The notes beneath the pieces were generated by a model, which saw only the letters and a program-made list of their open reading frames with translations, was not told the origin of the DNA and ran no database searches. 64,000 nucleotides of DNA from assembly GCF_904846705.1 (NCBI RefSeq), contig NZ_CAJHBS010000002.1:186001-250000 (forward strand), given 5' to 3'. A program made the translations under genes and the position numbers. Shown in pieces: positions 18,803-29,200 of the stretch (position 1 is its first letter; the number at the start of each line of letters is the position of its first letter). This DNA comes from Psychrobacter sp. Pi2-52. Its GTDB lineage: Bacteria > Pseudomonadota > Gammaproteobacteria > Pseudomonadales > Moraxellaceae.

Positions 18803-19213
18803 TTAGATTTGGCAATTTACTTGGTATTCTTTACCATCAGCCCATTTCATCGCAAAGATACCTTTGTCACCTTTCATGTGCCATGCATAGACGACTTCTG
18901 GGTTTGAGTCGTTTACATAGCTTGCGACTTCGCCTTTCACTTTACCGTTTAGGATGATTGGCTGCTCTGCCCATTTTACTTTTGGCAAGGTAGCGTTGAG
19001 CATCACTTGTTCTTTATTGATAGACTGCTTTGCCATGATTTTGCTGTCATCGGTACAGGTGTATGGTGCTGGTGCCATACGATCATAGGCAGCGGTTACT
19101 TTTTCTGGAACTGGCGTATCAGTTGCATCTGGGGTAGTGGGTGCGGTAGTCGCACAAGCGCTCAGTAGGACAAGGACTGGTAGGGTAGTCGCAATTTTAG
19201 TTATCATTTTCAT
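18803..19213 (-). CDS. Small lipoprotein, possibly MliC-like
   Basis: A 136-residue lipoprotein with signal peptide and lipobox LLSAC, then a Thr/Pro-rich spacer. The folded part starts APYTCTDDSKIMAK and ends AMKWADGKEYQVNCQI, so two cysteines bracket a small beta-rich domain. This arrangement recalls the MliC/PliC inhibitors of lysozyme, but the family's usual SASGARY motif is not present, so the link is weak. The frame opens 12 bases earlier at 19225. The ATG at 19213 is chosen because GGAG lies seven bases before it. Single-gene transcript ending in a clear terminator. Confidence 0.7.
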   Translation of the reverse strand: MKMITKIATTLPVLVLLSACATTAPTTPDATDTPVPEKVTAAYDRMAPAPYTCTDDSKIMAKQSINKEQVMLNATLPKVKWAEQPIILNGKVKGEVASYVNDSNPEVVYAWHMKGDKGIFAMKWADGKEYQVNCQI

Positions 19214-19435
19214 AGTGCTCTCCAAAGCTTTTCGCTGATGTCATTTACTTGTTCTTAATGATGCGTTTAGCATATGAGGGTCATAGTAGCGAAAACGAAC
19301 TATTTCAATGTTAGAAATTGTTCGTTACCTGTTAGCTTCGTTACCCAACCGCTGTCTAATGTAACTTGTAATCTGAGACAGGGTGAAAAGTAAGCTGTGT
19401 TGATTATGAAATCTGCAACTATAAAATTAGCGCAT

Positions 19436-19477
19436 AAAAAAGCGCCTATCAACGAGTGGCTGATAGGCGTTTTTTTT
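19436..19477. terminator. Bidirectional terminator downstream of ygiQ
   Basis: CGCCTATCA (19443-19451) pairs perfectly with TGATAGGCG (19461-19469), with an A-run before and a T-run after, so it works on either strand. It most likely ends the minus-strand ygiQ transcript. Confidence 0.85.
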
Positions 19478-19558
19478 GTTTTACTTAACACGCGCTAGAT
19501 TGAGCATGTATTTTTATACTATAACACTACTTGCTATGAATACTACTTGCTATGAACA

Positions 19559-22021
19559 CTACTTGGTTTTACGCGGTGGCAGACCAGTATGCTGAGTCTG
19601 GAAATTGCCTTTGCTGACTTTCTTATTACTGTTTTTACCGACAGCATTTTTACCCGCTGCACCTTTAGCTGACGCATTGCTATTTGACGAGCCATTACTG
19701 CGCTTCACTGAGTCATTGCCTATGCGGCTGTTCTTTTTGCGCGCTGACTGATAAGTATCTTGCGCAGCATCACGCCCTTCTAAACTGGCGTTAAATGGTG
19801 GAATCAAGCAACCACGGTTTTTACCAATCAAGTCACTACGACCCATGTCTTGTAGCGCTTTACGTAGTAGTACCCAGTTTTTTGGATCATGAAAGCGTAA
19901 AAAGGCTTTATGTAATTTGCGCTGTTTACCAGACTTGACGATATCCATGTCACCTTCATCACGACTGACCTTATGTAGTGGGTCTTTGTGCGTGTGGTAC
20001 ATGGTAGTCGCGGTCGCCATTGGGCTTGGATAAAACGCCTGTACTTGGTCAGCACGATAGCCATTATTTTTGAGCCAAAGGGCAAGGTTCATCATATCTT
20101 CATCTTTAGTACCCGGATGGGCGGCGATGAAGTAAGGAATCAGATATTGCTCTTTGCCTGCTTCTTGGCTGAATTGCTCAAACATGGCTTTGAACTGATC
20201 ATAGCTGCCCATGCCAGGTTTCATCATCTTCGATAGCACGCCTTCTTCAGAGTGCTCAGGCGCAATCTTGAGGTAACCACCGACGTGATGACTGACCAAT
20301 TCTTTAACGTATTCAGGATCTTTTACTGCCAAGTCATAACGTAAGCCTGAAGCAATCAGGATCTTTTTCACGCCTTTGATATCACGGGCTTTACGATATA
20401 GCTTGGTCAAATTACTGTGATCGGTAATCAGGTTTTCGCAGACGTCCGGATAGACACAAGACGGCTTACGGCAGTTCTTTTCAATCGTTTCATCTTTGCA
20501 GCTGAGGCGATACATGTTGGCAGTAGGGCCACCAAGGTCAGATATCACACCAGTAAAGTTCGGTGCGGTATCTCGAATCGCTTCTACTTCGCGCAAGATC
20601 GAATCTTCTGAACGGCTCTGGATAATACGGCCTTCGTGCTCAGTGATCGAGCAGAAGGTACAACCACCAAAACAGCCGCGCATGATATTGACCGAAAATT
20701 TGATCATGTCATAAGCAGGGATGCGCGCATCGCCATAGCTTGGATGCGGCAGGCGTGCATACGGCAAATCAAACACATAATCCATCTCTTCAGTTGAGAG
20801 TGGCACTGGTGGCGGATTGAGCCAAACGTCGATAGAGGTATGCGAGTTACCAGCACCGCTACTATGACGCTGCACAAGCGCACGGGCGTTACCTGGATTG
20901 GTTTCTAGATGCAGGATACGACTTGCATGAGCATAAAGCACAGGGTCAGATTTGACATGCTCGTAGTCAGGCAGACGAATCACTGTCTTTTCACGTGGTG
21001 GCATTTTTAGCTTATGCTTACGTGCGGTCATTGGCTTATCAAAGCCGCGCATTTGCACCACTTGCGTCTCTTCATCGACTTGTTCAGCGTTGATAACTTT
21101 ATTAGCAACTGGCTCAGCGACAAAGCCCTGATATTGTGATGACATAGATGAAGGCATAGCTTGGCCAACAGGCGAGTCCGATGGTTTGTTCTGCTCAATT
21201 GAACAGCTATCAACGTCTTCGGTCATCACATAAGGGTTGATGATTGGATCGACACGGCCGACGGTATCGACATCGTTACTCGCGACCTCAGTCATGTCTT
21301 CTTGCCAATGACGACGAGTCGGGGTCAATAAGTAAGCCGTACCACGCAATTTGCTCATCTGTTCAAAGCTATAGCCTTTAGACAGACCATGTACTACGTC
21401 GACGATCGCACGTTCAGCATTACCATATAGTAAGACATCAGCACGCGCATCTAGCAAGATACTACGGCGCACTTTGTCTGACCAATAATCATAATGAGCG
21501 ATACGGCGTAGACTGCCCTCAATACCGCCTAAGATAATAGGCACATCAGGATAGGCTTCACGGCACCGCTGGCTATAGACGATAGCCGCGCGGTCAGGGC
21601 GTTTGTTTGCCACGTTGCCCGGAGAGTAAGCATCATCGCTACGGATTTTACGATCAGCGGTATAGCGGTTGATCATGCTGTCCATGTTGCCCGCGGTCAC
21701 GCCATAAGCATAGACAGGTTTGCCCAATTCCATAAAGGCGTCTTTGCTCTTCCAATCTGGCTGAGCAATGATGCCAACACGGAAACCTTGCGACTCAAGC
21801 AAGCGACCGATGATGGCCATACCAAAGCTTGGATGATCGACATAGGCATCACCTGAGATGATGATAACATCACAAGCATCCCAGCCTAGATCGTCCATCT
21901 CTTTGCGGCTCATCGGCAGATAAGGCGCCGGCTCGTAGCAGCTCGCCCAGTGTTTGTCATAATCATAAAGTGGCTTGGTGCCTTGTTTAAAGGCAGTGCG
22001 GGCGATGGTATCGGCAGACAT
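19559..22021 (-). CDS. ygiQ: YgiQ family radical SAM protein
   Basis: An 820-residue radical SAM protein of the YgiQ family, whose substrate is not established. The N-terminal half begins [51 protein letters not shown] sequence typical of the family and has [20 protein letters not shown]. The 4Fe-4S cluster motif CFGGCTFC lies in the middle, followed by the TIM-barrel segment [15 protein letters not shown] and a second cysteine-containing segment ([12 protein letters not shown]). About 60 C-terminal residues are low-complexity Asn/Ser/Lys, probably disordered. It is monocistronic. Confidence 0.93.
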   Translation of the reverse strand: MSADTIARTAFKQGTKPLYDYDKHWASCYEPAPYLPMSRKEMDDLGWDACDVIIISGDAYVDHPSFGMAIIGRLLESQGFRVGIIAQPDWKSKDAFMELGKPVYAYGVTAGNMDSMINRYTADRKIRSDDAYSPGNVANKRPDRAAIVYSQRCREAYPDVPIILGGIEGSLRRIAHYDYWSDKVRRSILLDARADVLLYGNAERAIVDVVHGLSKGYSFEQMSKLRGTAYLLTPTRRHWQEDMTEVASNDVDTVGRVDPIINPYVMTEDVDSCSIEQNKPSDSPVGQAMPSSMSSQYQGFVAEPVANKVINAEQVDEETQVVQMRGFDKPMTARKHKLKMPPREKTVIRLPDYEHVKSDPVLYAHASRILHLETNPGNARALVQRHSSGAGNSHTSIDVWLNPPPVPLSTEEMDYVFDLPYARLPHPSYGDARIPAYDMIKFSVNIMRGCFGGCTFCSITEHEGRIIQSRSEDSILREVEAIRDTAPNFTGVISDLGGPTANMYRLSCKDETIEKNCRKPSCVYPDVCENLITDHSNLTKLYRKARDIKGVKKILIASGLRYDLAVKDPEYVKELVSHHVGGYLKIAPEHSEEGVLSKMMKPGMGSYDQFKAMFEQFSQEAGKEQYLIPYFIAAHPGTKDEDMMNLALWLKNNGYRADQVQAFYPSPMATATTMYHTHKDPLHKVSRDEGDMDIVKSGKQRKLHKAFLRFHDPKNWVLLRKALQDMGRSDLIGKNRGCLIPPFNASLEGRDAAQDTYQSARKKNSRIGNDSVKRSNGSSNSNASAKGAAGKNAVGKNSNKKVSKGNFQTQHTGLPPRKTK

Positions 22022-22555
22022 GGGCGGACCTGTTAATTAGAAAAATGGCACTAAAAATACAGCCCTTATTACCCAATGATAATAAAGGCGAATTTAAAAG
22101 CGCTCATTTTAACATGAATCGCCTTCACTATGCGACCTATTCTATGAGGGGCGATTGCCGATAAGTTATTGATAGCGTGAGATAAACTGCTCATGCAAAG
22201 TAAGCTGCTACCATAGCAAGATAATAGTAAAAATAGCTTAGCTATCACTGTCACGATATTAGTTTCATCATTAATTTTATAAAGGTTATTATCAACTCTA
22301 TAGAACTTCCTTCTAAGACTTAATCTCTATCCTATTTAAATTTATAGCCACGTCCACGCAAGCATAATTATCAAAATACCAACTTAGCTGATACTGGTCA
22401 TTTGTTTTCTTATATTTATAAGTTTCTTTAATTTCTAATAATAGGTTTTGGCACAGGTTTTGCTCCACCCTTATTAGGGATTATTTGTGTGCATCAATGA
22501 GTAAAAATAGTGCACCGATAAAATTTGAACGGATAGATAAGTGTTTGGAGATAAA
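22022..22555. other. Divergent intergenic region between ygiQ and the ammonium transporter
   Basis: A 534-base AT-rich region with no supportable gene. It holds the minus-strand promoter of ygiQ on the left and the sigma-54 promoter of amt on the right (annotated separately). I could not recognise an NtrC site by eye. Confidence 0.6.
22448..22464 (+). promoter_or_regulatory. Sigma-54 (RpoN) promoter of the ammonium transporter
   Basis: TTGGCAC is followed after five bases by TTGC: GG at 22450-22451 and GC at 22462-22463 are separated by exactly 10 bases, as required for the -24/-12 elements. Transcription would begin near 22475, about 80 bases before the amt ATG. Nitrogen control of amt through NtrC and RpoN is well known in proteobacteria, which supports the call. 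Confidence 0.85.
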
Positions 22556-23953
22556 ATGAGAACATCATCTGTTGGGCTGGACACGGTAAAGACATTATTA
22601 AAACTATTACAACCATCAAAACTATCGCTAAGTAATAGGCTGATGCTAAGTACAGTATTGTTTGCAGCAATGGGTAGCGCCCAAGCTGCTGAGACTGACA
22701 CATTGACCGTGGCACAGTTACTCGAATATCAAAATATCGCTTGGATTATCTGGGGCGGGGTATTGGTGTTCTTTATGCAGGCAGGTTTTGCGCTACTTGA
22801 GAGCGGATCGGTACGTGCGAAAAATGCGGTAAACGTGATGATGAAAAACTATACCGATATGTGTATCGGTGGTCTGGCGTTCTACTTAGTTGGTTTTGGG
22901 CTGATGATGGGTAATAATAATTCAGGCTTCGTCGGTACGGATCAATTTATGCCAGTCGCGTTGTCCAATATGGACTGGGCATTGATGTTCTTTCAGATGA
23001 TGTTTGCAGCGACAGCAGTGACCATTGCGAGTGGTGCAATGGCAGAGCGCGTTTCCTTTATCGGTTATGCGGTGGCGGCATGTTTGATTTGTTTGTTCAT
23101 TTATCCTGTGTTTGCCAGTTGGGTGTGGGGTGGTTACTTCGGCGGTACAGGTTGGCTAGCTGAGCTTGGTTTTATTGATTTTGCTGGGTCTACTGTTGTG
23201 CATTCTATCGGTGGTTGGTTGGCATTGGCAGGCATCTTGGTCATTGGTCCAAGGCTAGGCCGCTTTGCACCTGATGGCACGCCAAGACTCATCGCAGGGC
23301 ATAACATGACGTTACTGGCGCTTGGTGGATTTATCTTATGGTTTGGTTGGTTCGGGTTCAATGCTGGATCGACGTTATCTATCACCGGCAATATTGGTCT
23401 AATCGCAGTCAATACTTTTGTCGCTGCAGTGAGTGCGGTGGTGAGCTACATGCTGATCTCCCGATCGCTTAACAAGGCCATTTTGCTGAGCGATAGTGTC
23501 AATGCCAGTTTGATTGGTCTCGTATCGATTACTGCAGGTTGTGCGACCACAACGCCTGTATTTGCCATTATCATCGGTGCGGTTGCTTCCGTGGTATATA
23601 TCTTATCGTCGCAAGCGTTATTAAAATTCAAAGTAGACGATGTGGTCTCGGCAGTGGCAGTACATGGCTTTGGCGGGGCGTGGGGTACGCTCGCAGCAGG
23701 ATTATTCTATACAGGAGATTTGTTCAACTTATCACGGCTTGGCGTACAAGCGCTAGGCGTCGGCGTGGCGTTAGGCTGGGGACTGGGATTGGGTCTGGTG
23801 ATGTATAAGCTTATCGATCTAAGCTTTGGGTTAAAAGCAAGCCGCTTACATGAGCAGCGAGGCCTTGATTATACTGAGCATGCAGAGCTTGGTTATCCTG
23901 AGTTCCAGAAGCAAATGTTTGATTCTAAGAGTTTAACTGAGCGGCATTTATAG
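22556..23953 (+). CDS. amt: Ammonium transporter (Amt family)
   Basis: An inner-membrane ammonium channel of 465 residues with about eleven membrane helices after an N-terminal extension that ends in a signal-like segment (LMLSTVLFAAMGSAQA). Both pore histidines are present, in STVVHSIGGW and AVHGFGGAWG, as are the phenylalanine-gate regions FQMMFAATAVTIASGAMAERVSF and WFGWFGFNAGS. The GFALLESGSVRAKNAVNVMMKNYTD segment resembles the cyanobacterial/plant Amt branch more than E. coli AmtB. A GTG at 22541 is in frame, but GGAG at 22547-22550 suits the ATG at 22556. No PII gene (glnK) accompanies it; an unknown gene follows after 10 bases. Confidence 0.94.
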   Translation: MRTSSVGLDTVKTLLKLLQPSKLSLSNRLMLSTVLFAAMGSAQAAETDTLTVAQLLEYQNIAWIIWGGVLVFFMQAGFALLESGSVRAKNAVNVMMKNYTDMCIGGLAFYLVGFGLMMGNNNSGFVGTDQFMPVALSNMDWALMFFQMMFAATAVTIASGAMAERVSFIGYAVAACLICLFIYPVFASWVWGGYFGGTGWLAELGFIDFAGSTVVHSIGGWLALAGILVIGPRLGRFAPDGTPRLIAGHNMTLLALGGFILWFGWFGFNAGSTLSITGNIGLIAVNTFVAAVSAVVSYMLISRSLNKAILLSDSVNASLIGLVSITAGCATTTPVFAIIIGAVASVVYILSSQALLKFKVDDVVSAVAVHGFGGAWGTLAAGLFYTGDLFNLSRLGVQALGVGVALGWGLGLGLVMYKLIDLSFGLKASRLHEQRGLDYTEHAELGYPEFQKQMFDSKSLTERHL

Positions 23954-23963
23954 GAGAGAGCTG

Positions 23964-24605
23964 ATGAATATTGATACTCAATCCGTAGACCAAGCTGTGA
24001 CTGCGATGGCAGAAGTACTTGCCGATTATCTACATCCTGAGGAGGTGCGACTACTTAAATCACAGTGGCAGCGATACTCAACGGTCTCTGTGAAAATGAT
24101 GCAACAGTGCGTCTTGGATGCGACAAGGCGCTATCCTGAGCTGCAAGCTTATAAGTCTGATATTAGGAAAGGCTTTTGGGCTACGTTGCAAGCGGACAGT
24201 CAGCAAACAGTCGAGTCTGATAGTCACAATAGCCATAATGATCATAATAAAGCAATCAAAGTGCCAGTTCCTGTCTCTGAGCTAGTTCTCGCATTTTATA
24301 CCGTCATAGAAGCGCTGCGCAGTCAGCTATCAGAAACAGAAAGTCGCAACCTATTTCTGACCATGCACCAAACTGTTTCGCAAGAGCGCACCTTCAAAGG
24401 GCATAGTCTTAACATCAGTCAGTTTTTGGAAGGCAATCGCCCGTCCGTACCTGATAATGAGCACCTGTTGAATAATTTGATGCAGCTGGCTTATGTATGC
24501 TTATGCGATGTTGCAGGCCCTGTCGAAGCAGATGAGATGATGTTTCGAGCGGCAGAGAAGGCGAAACAAAACTACCCGAAAACATTGGTCGAAAAGTTAT
24601 TCTAA
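23964..24605 (+). CDS. Unknown protein co-transcribed with the ammonium transporter
   Basis: I do not recognise this 213-residue soluble protein. It looks helical, has a His/Asn/Ser-rich loop (about residues 85-100, SHNSHNDHNKA), and no signal peptide or membrane helix. The start follows the amt stop codon by 10 bases with AGGAGAG just before the ATG, so the two genes are almost certainly translated from the same sigma-54-driven mRNA. glnK, the usual amt partner, is absent at this position. A role in ammonium uptake or nitrogen sensing is inference from linkage only. Confidence 0.78.
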   Translation: MNIDTQSVDQAVTAMAEVLADYLHPEEVRLLKSQWQRYSTVSVKMMQQCVLDATRRYPELQAYKSDIRKGFWATLQADSQQTVESDSHNSHNDHNKAIKVPVPVSELVLAFYTVIEALRSQLSETESRNLFLTMHQTVSQERTFKGHSLNISQFLEGNRPSVPDNEHLLNNLMQLAYVCLCDVAGPVEADEMMFRAAEKAKQNYPKTLVEKLF

Positions 24606-24739
24606 AATATTAAGCAGGCACGTTACGGGTGGGTACGGAATACCTTTCGATACCGTGCCTTATATAAAGGGGCTTTTATAACGTAGCTTTCATGGTGTAC
24701 CTTGATACTAGACGATGAGCGGTCTAGTAGTTTAACGAT

Positions 24740-25489
24740 CTAATCTAATAACTGAAGCGGGAAAGTAACCACGTCAAAGGCGAGGGCAAAGGGTAGCAGC
24801 ACTAGCTTTTGTGCGCCATTTGGACCGCTACGAGTGACGACATCTTGCTCAGTCTGTGTATAGAAGCTCACCGTATATGGTTTGGTCAGTGCGCGATAGT
24901 TTGACTGAATCAAACCTAAGTTACTAACTTGCGGATAGATAGCGCCTTTGACAGGAACGCTAAAACAAAAACGCTGAGCGTTGATACGTTGATCACTCGC
25001 TGAGGTGCACTCTTTACCGTTATTTTGCAAAAAGAACTGATAGTCTGAGCGCCCAAATTCATCTTTTAATTTGGCATAAGACAGTTTCATTTCACCTTGG
25101 AAGTACCCATCATTATTGGGTACATGAAAGCTCATGTCGTTATCCACTTGAATATTTTTTTGCGTGAGATTACTCAGTAAGTTCACCATTTCTGTCCCAC
25201 CTTGGGTGAGGACGTAGCTGTTTTTTTCTCCTACGATAACCATTGACGCGTTTGGCATTTTTGGTAACGCCTGCGCAGGATGACCAAAAGCAACAATTTG
25301 ATCTTCAGACAGTATTTGCTTCATTGTGTTCATAGTGACATGCCCGCTATTGTCTAACAATGAGCTGGTCGCACAGCCCGAGCTGGCTAGTACCGCGGCA
25401 AACAAAGCACCTGCTATCACCTTTTTTGAATTTAATGGTTTTAGTGACGCTTTCATATTCTTACTAGCAGCGTTTGTATGGTCAGTCAT
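24740..25489 (-). CDS. Lipoprotein of unknown function
   Basis: A 249-residue predicted lipoprotein: basic N terminus, hydrophobic segment and lipobox LASSGC, then a globular periplasmic part (HVTMNTMKQILSEDQIVAFGHPAQALPKMPNASMVIVGEKNSYVL...). The C terminus is hydrophobic (LVLLPFALAFDVVTFPLQLL), a feature of several small envelope proteins in this group. Two cysteines in the middle (KECTS, QRFCF) may pair. AAGGAAG precedes the chosen ATG. It is transcribed alone and convergently with the amt operon. Function unknown. Confidence 0.75.
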   Translation of the reverse strand: MTDHTNAASKNMKASLKPLNSKKVIAGALFAAVLASSGCATSSLLDNSGHVTMNTMKQILSEDQIVAFGHPAQALPKMPNASMVIVGEKNSYVLTQGGTEMVNLLSNLTQKNIQVDNDMSFHVPNNDGYFQGEMKLSYAKLKDEFGRSDYQFFLQNNGKECTSASDQRINAQRFCFSVPVKGAIYPQVSNLGLIQSNYRALTKPYTVSFYTQTEQDVVTRSGPNGAQKLVLLPFALAFDVVTFPLQLLD

Positions 25490-25651
25490 GATTAGGCTTC
25501 CTTGTCTAATAAATAGGCTTACGAAATTAGCTATTGGAATTTAATTTCCATCGAACGTTTAACGATATCGTACAGGGTTTAGAGGTAACTTAGCTACTTA
25601 TCATCCATTGTCATATGATAGGCAACTTCAGCTGAGACGGATTAATTATAA

Positions 25652-26119
25652 TTAATCTAGGGTAATTTTAGTTCCACTCTTAGTAAAGTTCATCACAAAC
25701 TGGCTTTTGAAATTGCGCACGTTATTTTCGTAAGTCAGTAAGCTGCGCGTGAACTGATGATAGTCGCTCATGTTTTTTGCATTGACCATGAGCATAAAGT
25801 CAAAATCACCCGATACTTCATAACAGCTCATGATTCGTGATTGTGCATCCATCAGGCGTTCAAACCGATGTTGCATTGAAGTGTTAGAGCGCTCCATTTC
25901 TATCATTACCACTGCTGTCAGGCCATAGCCCACTTTATCAGGATTGACGATGGCTACTTGTTTGGTAATCACGTCACTATCTATTAGCGCTTGTATGCGC
26001 CGCTGCGCCGTCGCAATGGATACATGCACTCGCTCTGCGATAGTTTTAAGCGGTAATGTCGCATCATCTTGCAGCAAGTTCAAAATAGCTTTATCAATAT
26101 TATCTAAAGTATGGCTCAT
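25652..26119 (-). CDS. Lrp/AsnC family transcriptional regulator
   Basis: A 155-residue regulator with the family layout: an N-terminal helix-turn-helix (DNIDKAILNLLQDDATLPLKTIAERVHVSIATAQRRIQAL) and a C-terminal RAM ligand/oligomer domain with the GDFDFMLMVNAKNMSDYHQF segment. Such proteins typically sense amino acids and control transport or catabolism genes. AAGGATGA precedes the ATG. It is divergent from the RarD-like permease gene and is a plausible regulator of it; the shared 240-base intergenic region would hold the operators. Confidence 0.92.
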   Translation of the reverse strand: MSHTLDNIDKAILNLLQDDATLPLKTIAERVHVSIATAQRRIQALIDSDVITKQVAIVNPDKVGYGLTAVVMIEMERSNTSMQHRFERLMDAQSRIMSCYEVSGDFDFMLMVNAKNMSDYHQFTRSLLTYENNVRNFKSQFVMNFTKSGTKITLD

Positions 26120-26361
26120 ATCAGGTCATCCTTAACAGCAGAGTTTTTTATCAATTTTTATAAATATTATCACTAAAAATCCTAATATAAGAAAATAATG
26201 ATTTATACGACACCTATTTGATATTTTTATTCATCAATGAACTTATATAGAGATAATATATCAAAGCACCCTAGTAAAATAGACCATACCAATCAGAACT
26301 GCTTTAAAAAAAGAGCTAGCAATTGGTTTTTTATCATCTATTAATAGCTACGGTGCTTATC

Positions 26362-27384
26362 ATGTCTATCTCAATGCTCTCCAATGTATTCGCTAATACG
26401 CTAGCAACGACTGCTGCACGTTTGCCACTACCTGCGATTTGGACGACAGGTAGCGTACAACAACGCACTCTGATATTAGGGGTGTCTTTTGCCATATTGT
26501 CCAACGTGCTATTTGGCGTCCTCTATGCGTATAGCAGCTTTTTATCGCCATTATCAGGGACACAGGTTTTTATCTGGCGCATGCTCGCAATGTGGGCAGC
26601 GTTGGTCGGATACCTAATGGTAAGTGGGCGTCTGGGATTGCACATCGATAAATTGAAAGTGCTCAAAGGCGCTAAGCAGTGGGCTTGGTTGCTATTACCT
26701 ACACCGATATTCCTTAGCCAATTTTGGTTATTTATGTGGGCGCCAGTTAATGGGCAAGGTGTGCAAACCGCGATGGGGTATTTCTTATTCCCGTTAATGA
26801 TGGTGGTGTTTGGTTGTGTCCTCTTTGGCGAAAAACTAAGCCGCCTGCAATGGTTGGCAGTGGCCTTTGCCGCATTAGGCGTGGGTAGCGAAGTTATCCG
26901 TACCCAAAGTGTCTCTTGGGCGACGCTATGGGTATGCGGTACGTATCCTATTTACTACATTTTACGCCGACTGCAGGGAATTGGCGCAGTAACTGGTTTA
27001 TTGGTTGATTTAACGATATTTGCGCCCTTTGCGCTGGCTTACTTGTTCTTCTTTGCCCCAAGCAGTTTAGTATTGGTTAGCGGCTCTGGGTTCTTTATCA
27101 TGATGCTAGTAGGTTTAGGTGTGCTCAGTGTCTTGGCGATGAAGACCAATATTGATGCCAGTCAAATGCTACCAGTCAATGTCTATGGCATGATGAGCTA
27201 TTTGGAACCTGCATTGCTATTTATTTTGGCAGTGACCGTACTAGGCAACCCATTTGAGTCAGCGATGATTTATAGCTACGGTCTGATTTGGTTAGGTATT
27301 GGGTGTTTGATTGCTCATGGTGTTAGGCAATTGCGTCAGGCTAGTAGAAAGACAGCATTGTCTCTAGAAGAGAAAATGGCATAA
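26362..27384 (+). CDS. RarD-like EamA/DMT family permease
   Basis: A multi-pass membrane protein with about ten hydrophobic helices in two EamA-type halves (LGVSFAILSNVLFGVLYAYSSFLSPLSGTQVFIWRML..., with LFGEKLSRLQWLAVAFAALGVGSEV closing the first half). The pattern is that of the RarD subgroup, whose substrates are not well defined. The frame opens at a TTG at 26323 with a weak upstream purine run. I prefer the ATG at 26362, giving 340 residues, because the extra residues are not needed for the family fold. About 40 residues still precede the first conserved helix. It is divergent from the Lrp-type regulator. Confidence 0.8.
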   Translation: MSISMLSNVFANTLATTAARLPLPAIWTTGSVQQRTLILGVSFAILSNVLFGVLYAYSSFLSPLSGTQVFIWRMLAMWAALVGYLMVSGRLGLHIDKLKVLKGAKQWAWLLLPTPIFLSQFWLFMWAPVNGQGVQTAMGYFLFPLMMVVFGCVLFGEKLSRLQWLAVAFAALGVGSEVIRTQSVSWATLWVCGTYPIYYILRRLQGIGAVTGLLVDLTIFAPFALAYLFFFAPSSLVLVSGSGFFIMMLVGLGVLSVLAMKTNIDASQMLPVNVYGMMSYLEPALLFILAVTVLGNPFESAMIYSYGLIWLGIGCLIAHGVRQLRQASRKTALSLEEKMA

Positions 27385-27501
27385 AAGGTCGCTGGCTAGA
27401 TGTTATAAAGGTTTCTATTTTATAAAACTACTACTTTACAAGTCTATTTTTACCAACTAGCGTTTAAAATGGTTTTTGATAAAATATTATAAACAGCAAA
27501 A

Positions 27502-27536
27502 AAGGACGGCTCAGTAAATATTGAGTCGTCCTTTTT
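27502..27536. terminator. Bidirectional terminator between the permease gene and smpB
   Basis: GGACGGCTCA (27504-27513) pairs with TTGAGTCGTCC (27521-27531), with an A-run before and a T-run after. Convergent genes on both sides can share it. Confidence 0.85.
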
Positions 27537-27554
27537 ATATAGATTAAATAACGC

Positions 27555-28031
27555 TTAATCTAAATGCTGTTTGAAACCGCGTTGCTTATCACGTTCCCAG
27601 TCACGATCTTTTAGCGTTTTACGTTTGTCATGCTGCTTTTTACCCAATGCTAGGCCAATTTGGCATTTCACCAATGAGTTTTTCCAGTAGCAAGACAGCG
27701 GTACACAAGCGTAGCCTTTCTGGTTGATTGCCCCAGATAGTTTCTCGATTTCACGACGGTTCAGCAGCAGTTTACGGGTACGAATACTGTCTGGACTAAC
27801 GTGCGTTGAGCTCGATAGTAATGGCTGAATGTGCGCACCAAATAAGAAAGCTTCGTTATTGCGGAATATGACATACGCTTCGGTAATAGTCATTTTTCCT
27901 GCACGAATGGCTTTGACTTCCCAACCTTGTAATGCCAGTCCTGCCTCAAAGGTTTCTTCGATAAAATACTCATGACGCGCCTTTTTATTGGCGCAAATCT
28001 GATTATCTGGCTTTTTTGATTTTTTTGACAT
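27555..28031 (-). CDS. smpB: SsrA-binding protein SmpB
   Basis: SmpB binds tmRNA and guides it to stalled ribosomes for trans-translation. The 158-residue length is typical. Conserved elements are [32 protein letters not shown] near the N terminus, the central [15 protein letters not shown], and the basic C-terminal tail [25 protein letters not shown] lies before the ATG. tmRNA itself (ssrA) is not seen in the window. Confidence 0.97.
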   Translation of the reverse strand: MSKKSKKPDNQICANKKARHEYFIEETFEAGLALQGWEVKAIRAGKMTITEAYVIFRNNEAFLFGAHIQPLLSSSTHVSPDSIRTRKLLLNRREIEKLSGAINQKGYACVPLSCYWKNSLVKCQIGLALGKKQHDKRKTLKDRDWERDKQRGFKQHLD

Positions 28032-28231
28032 AATTTCTCCATAAGGATGACCTAAGACACAGGCTCCTTATTTAATCAGTCCCACTAATTCCTCATCCTA
28101 ATCCAATAACTAGTCTTGTTTTTTATTTCGATTATGAGATGGATGAGTCGAACTGCCTATTGTATCAAAGCCTCTGATGAAAAGGTAAATCAGCTGTTAG
28201 GACAAATGTAGCAGATAAGTATTAAGTTTGA

Positions 28232-28801
<570 letters not shown>

Positions 28802-28869
28802 AAGATGTTGCATCAAAGATATGCTGCTAGCACTTGCTAAAACAGTAAGGAGCAGCCATATATGACTGA

Positions 28870-29145
<276 letters not shown>

Positions 29146-29200
29146 AGTATTTATAAGTGATTGATGACGTTTGAATTTACAACGTTTTAGGGACAACACG

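Noticed and set aside
19300..19491. A 63-codon minus-strand frame between the lipoprotein and ygiQ genes
   Set aside because: It contains the bidirectional terminator hairpin at 19436-19477 and has no ribosome-binding site.
24632..24659. Hairpin GGTACGG/CCGTGCC after the amt operon
   Set aside because: It can form, but an alternative pairing AGGCACG/CGTGCCT competes and no T-run follows, so it is not called a terminator.
26323..26361. TTG start extending the RarD-like permease by 13 residues
   Set aside because: The upstream purine run is weak and the extra residues are not needed for the family fold; the ATG at 26362 is preferred, without certainty.
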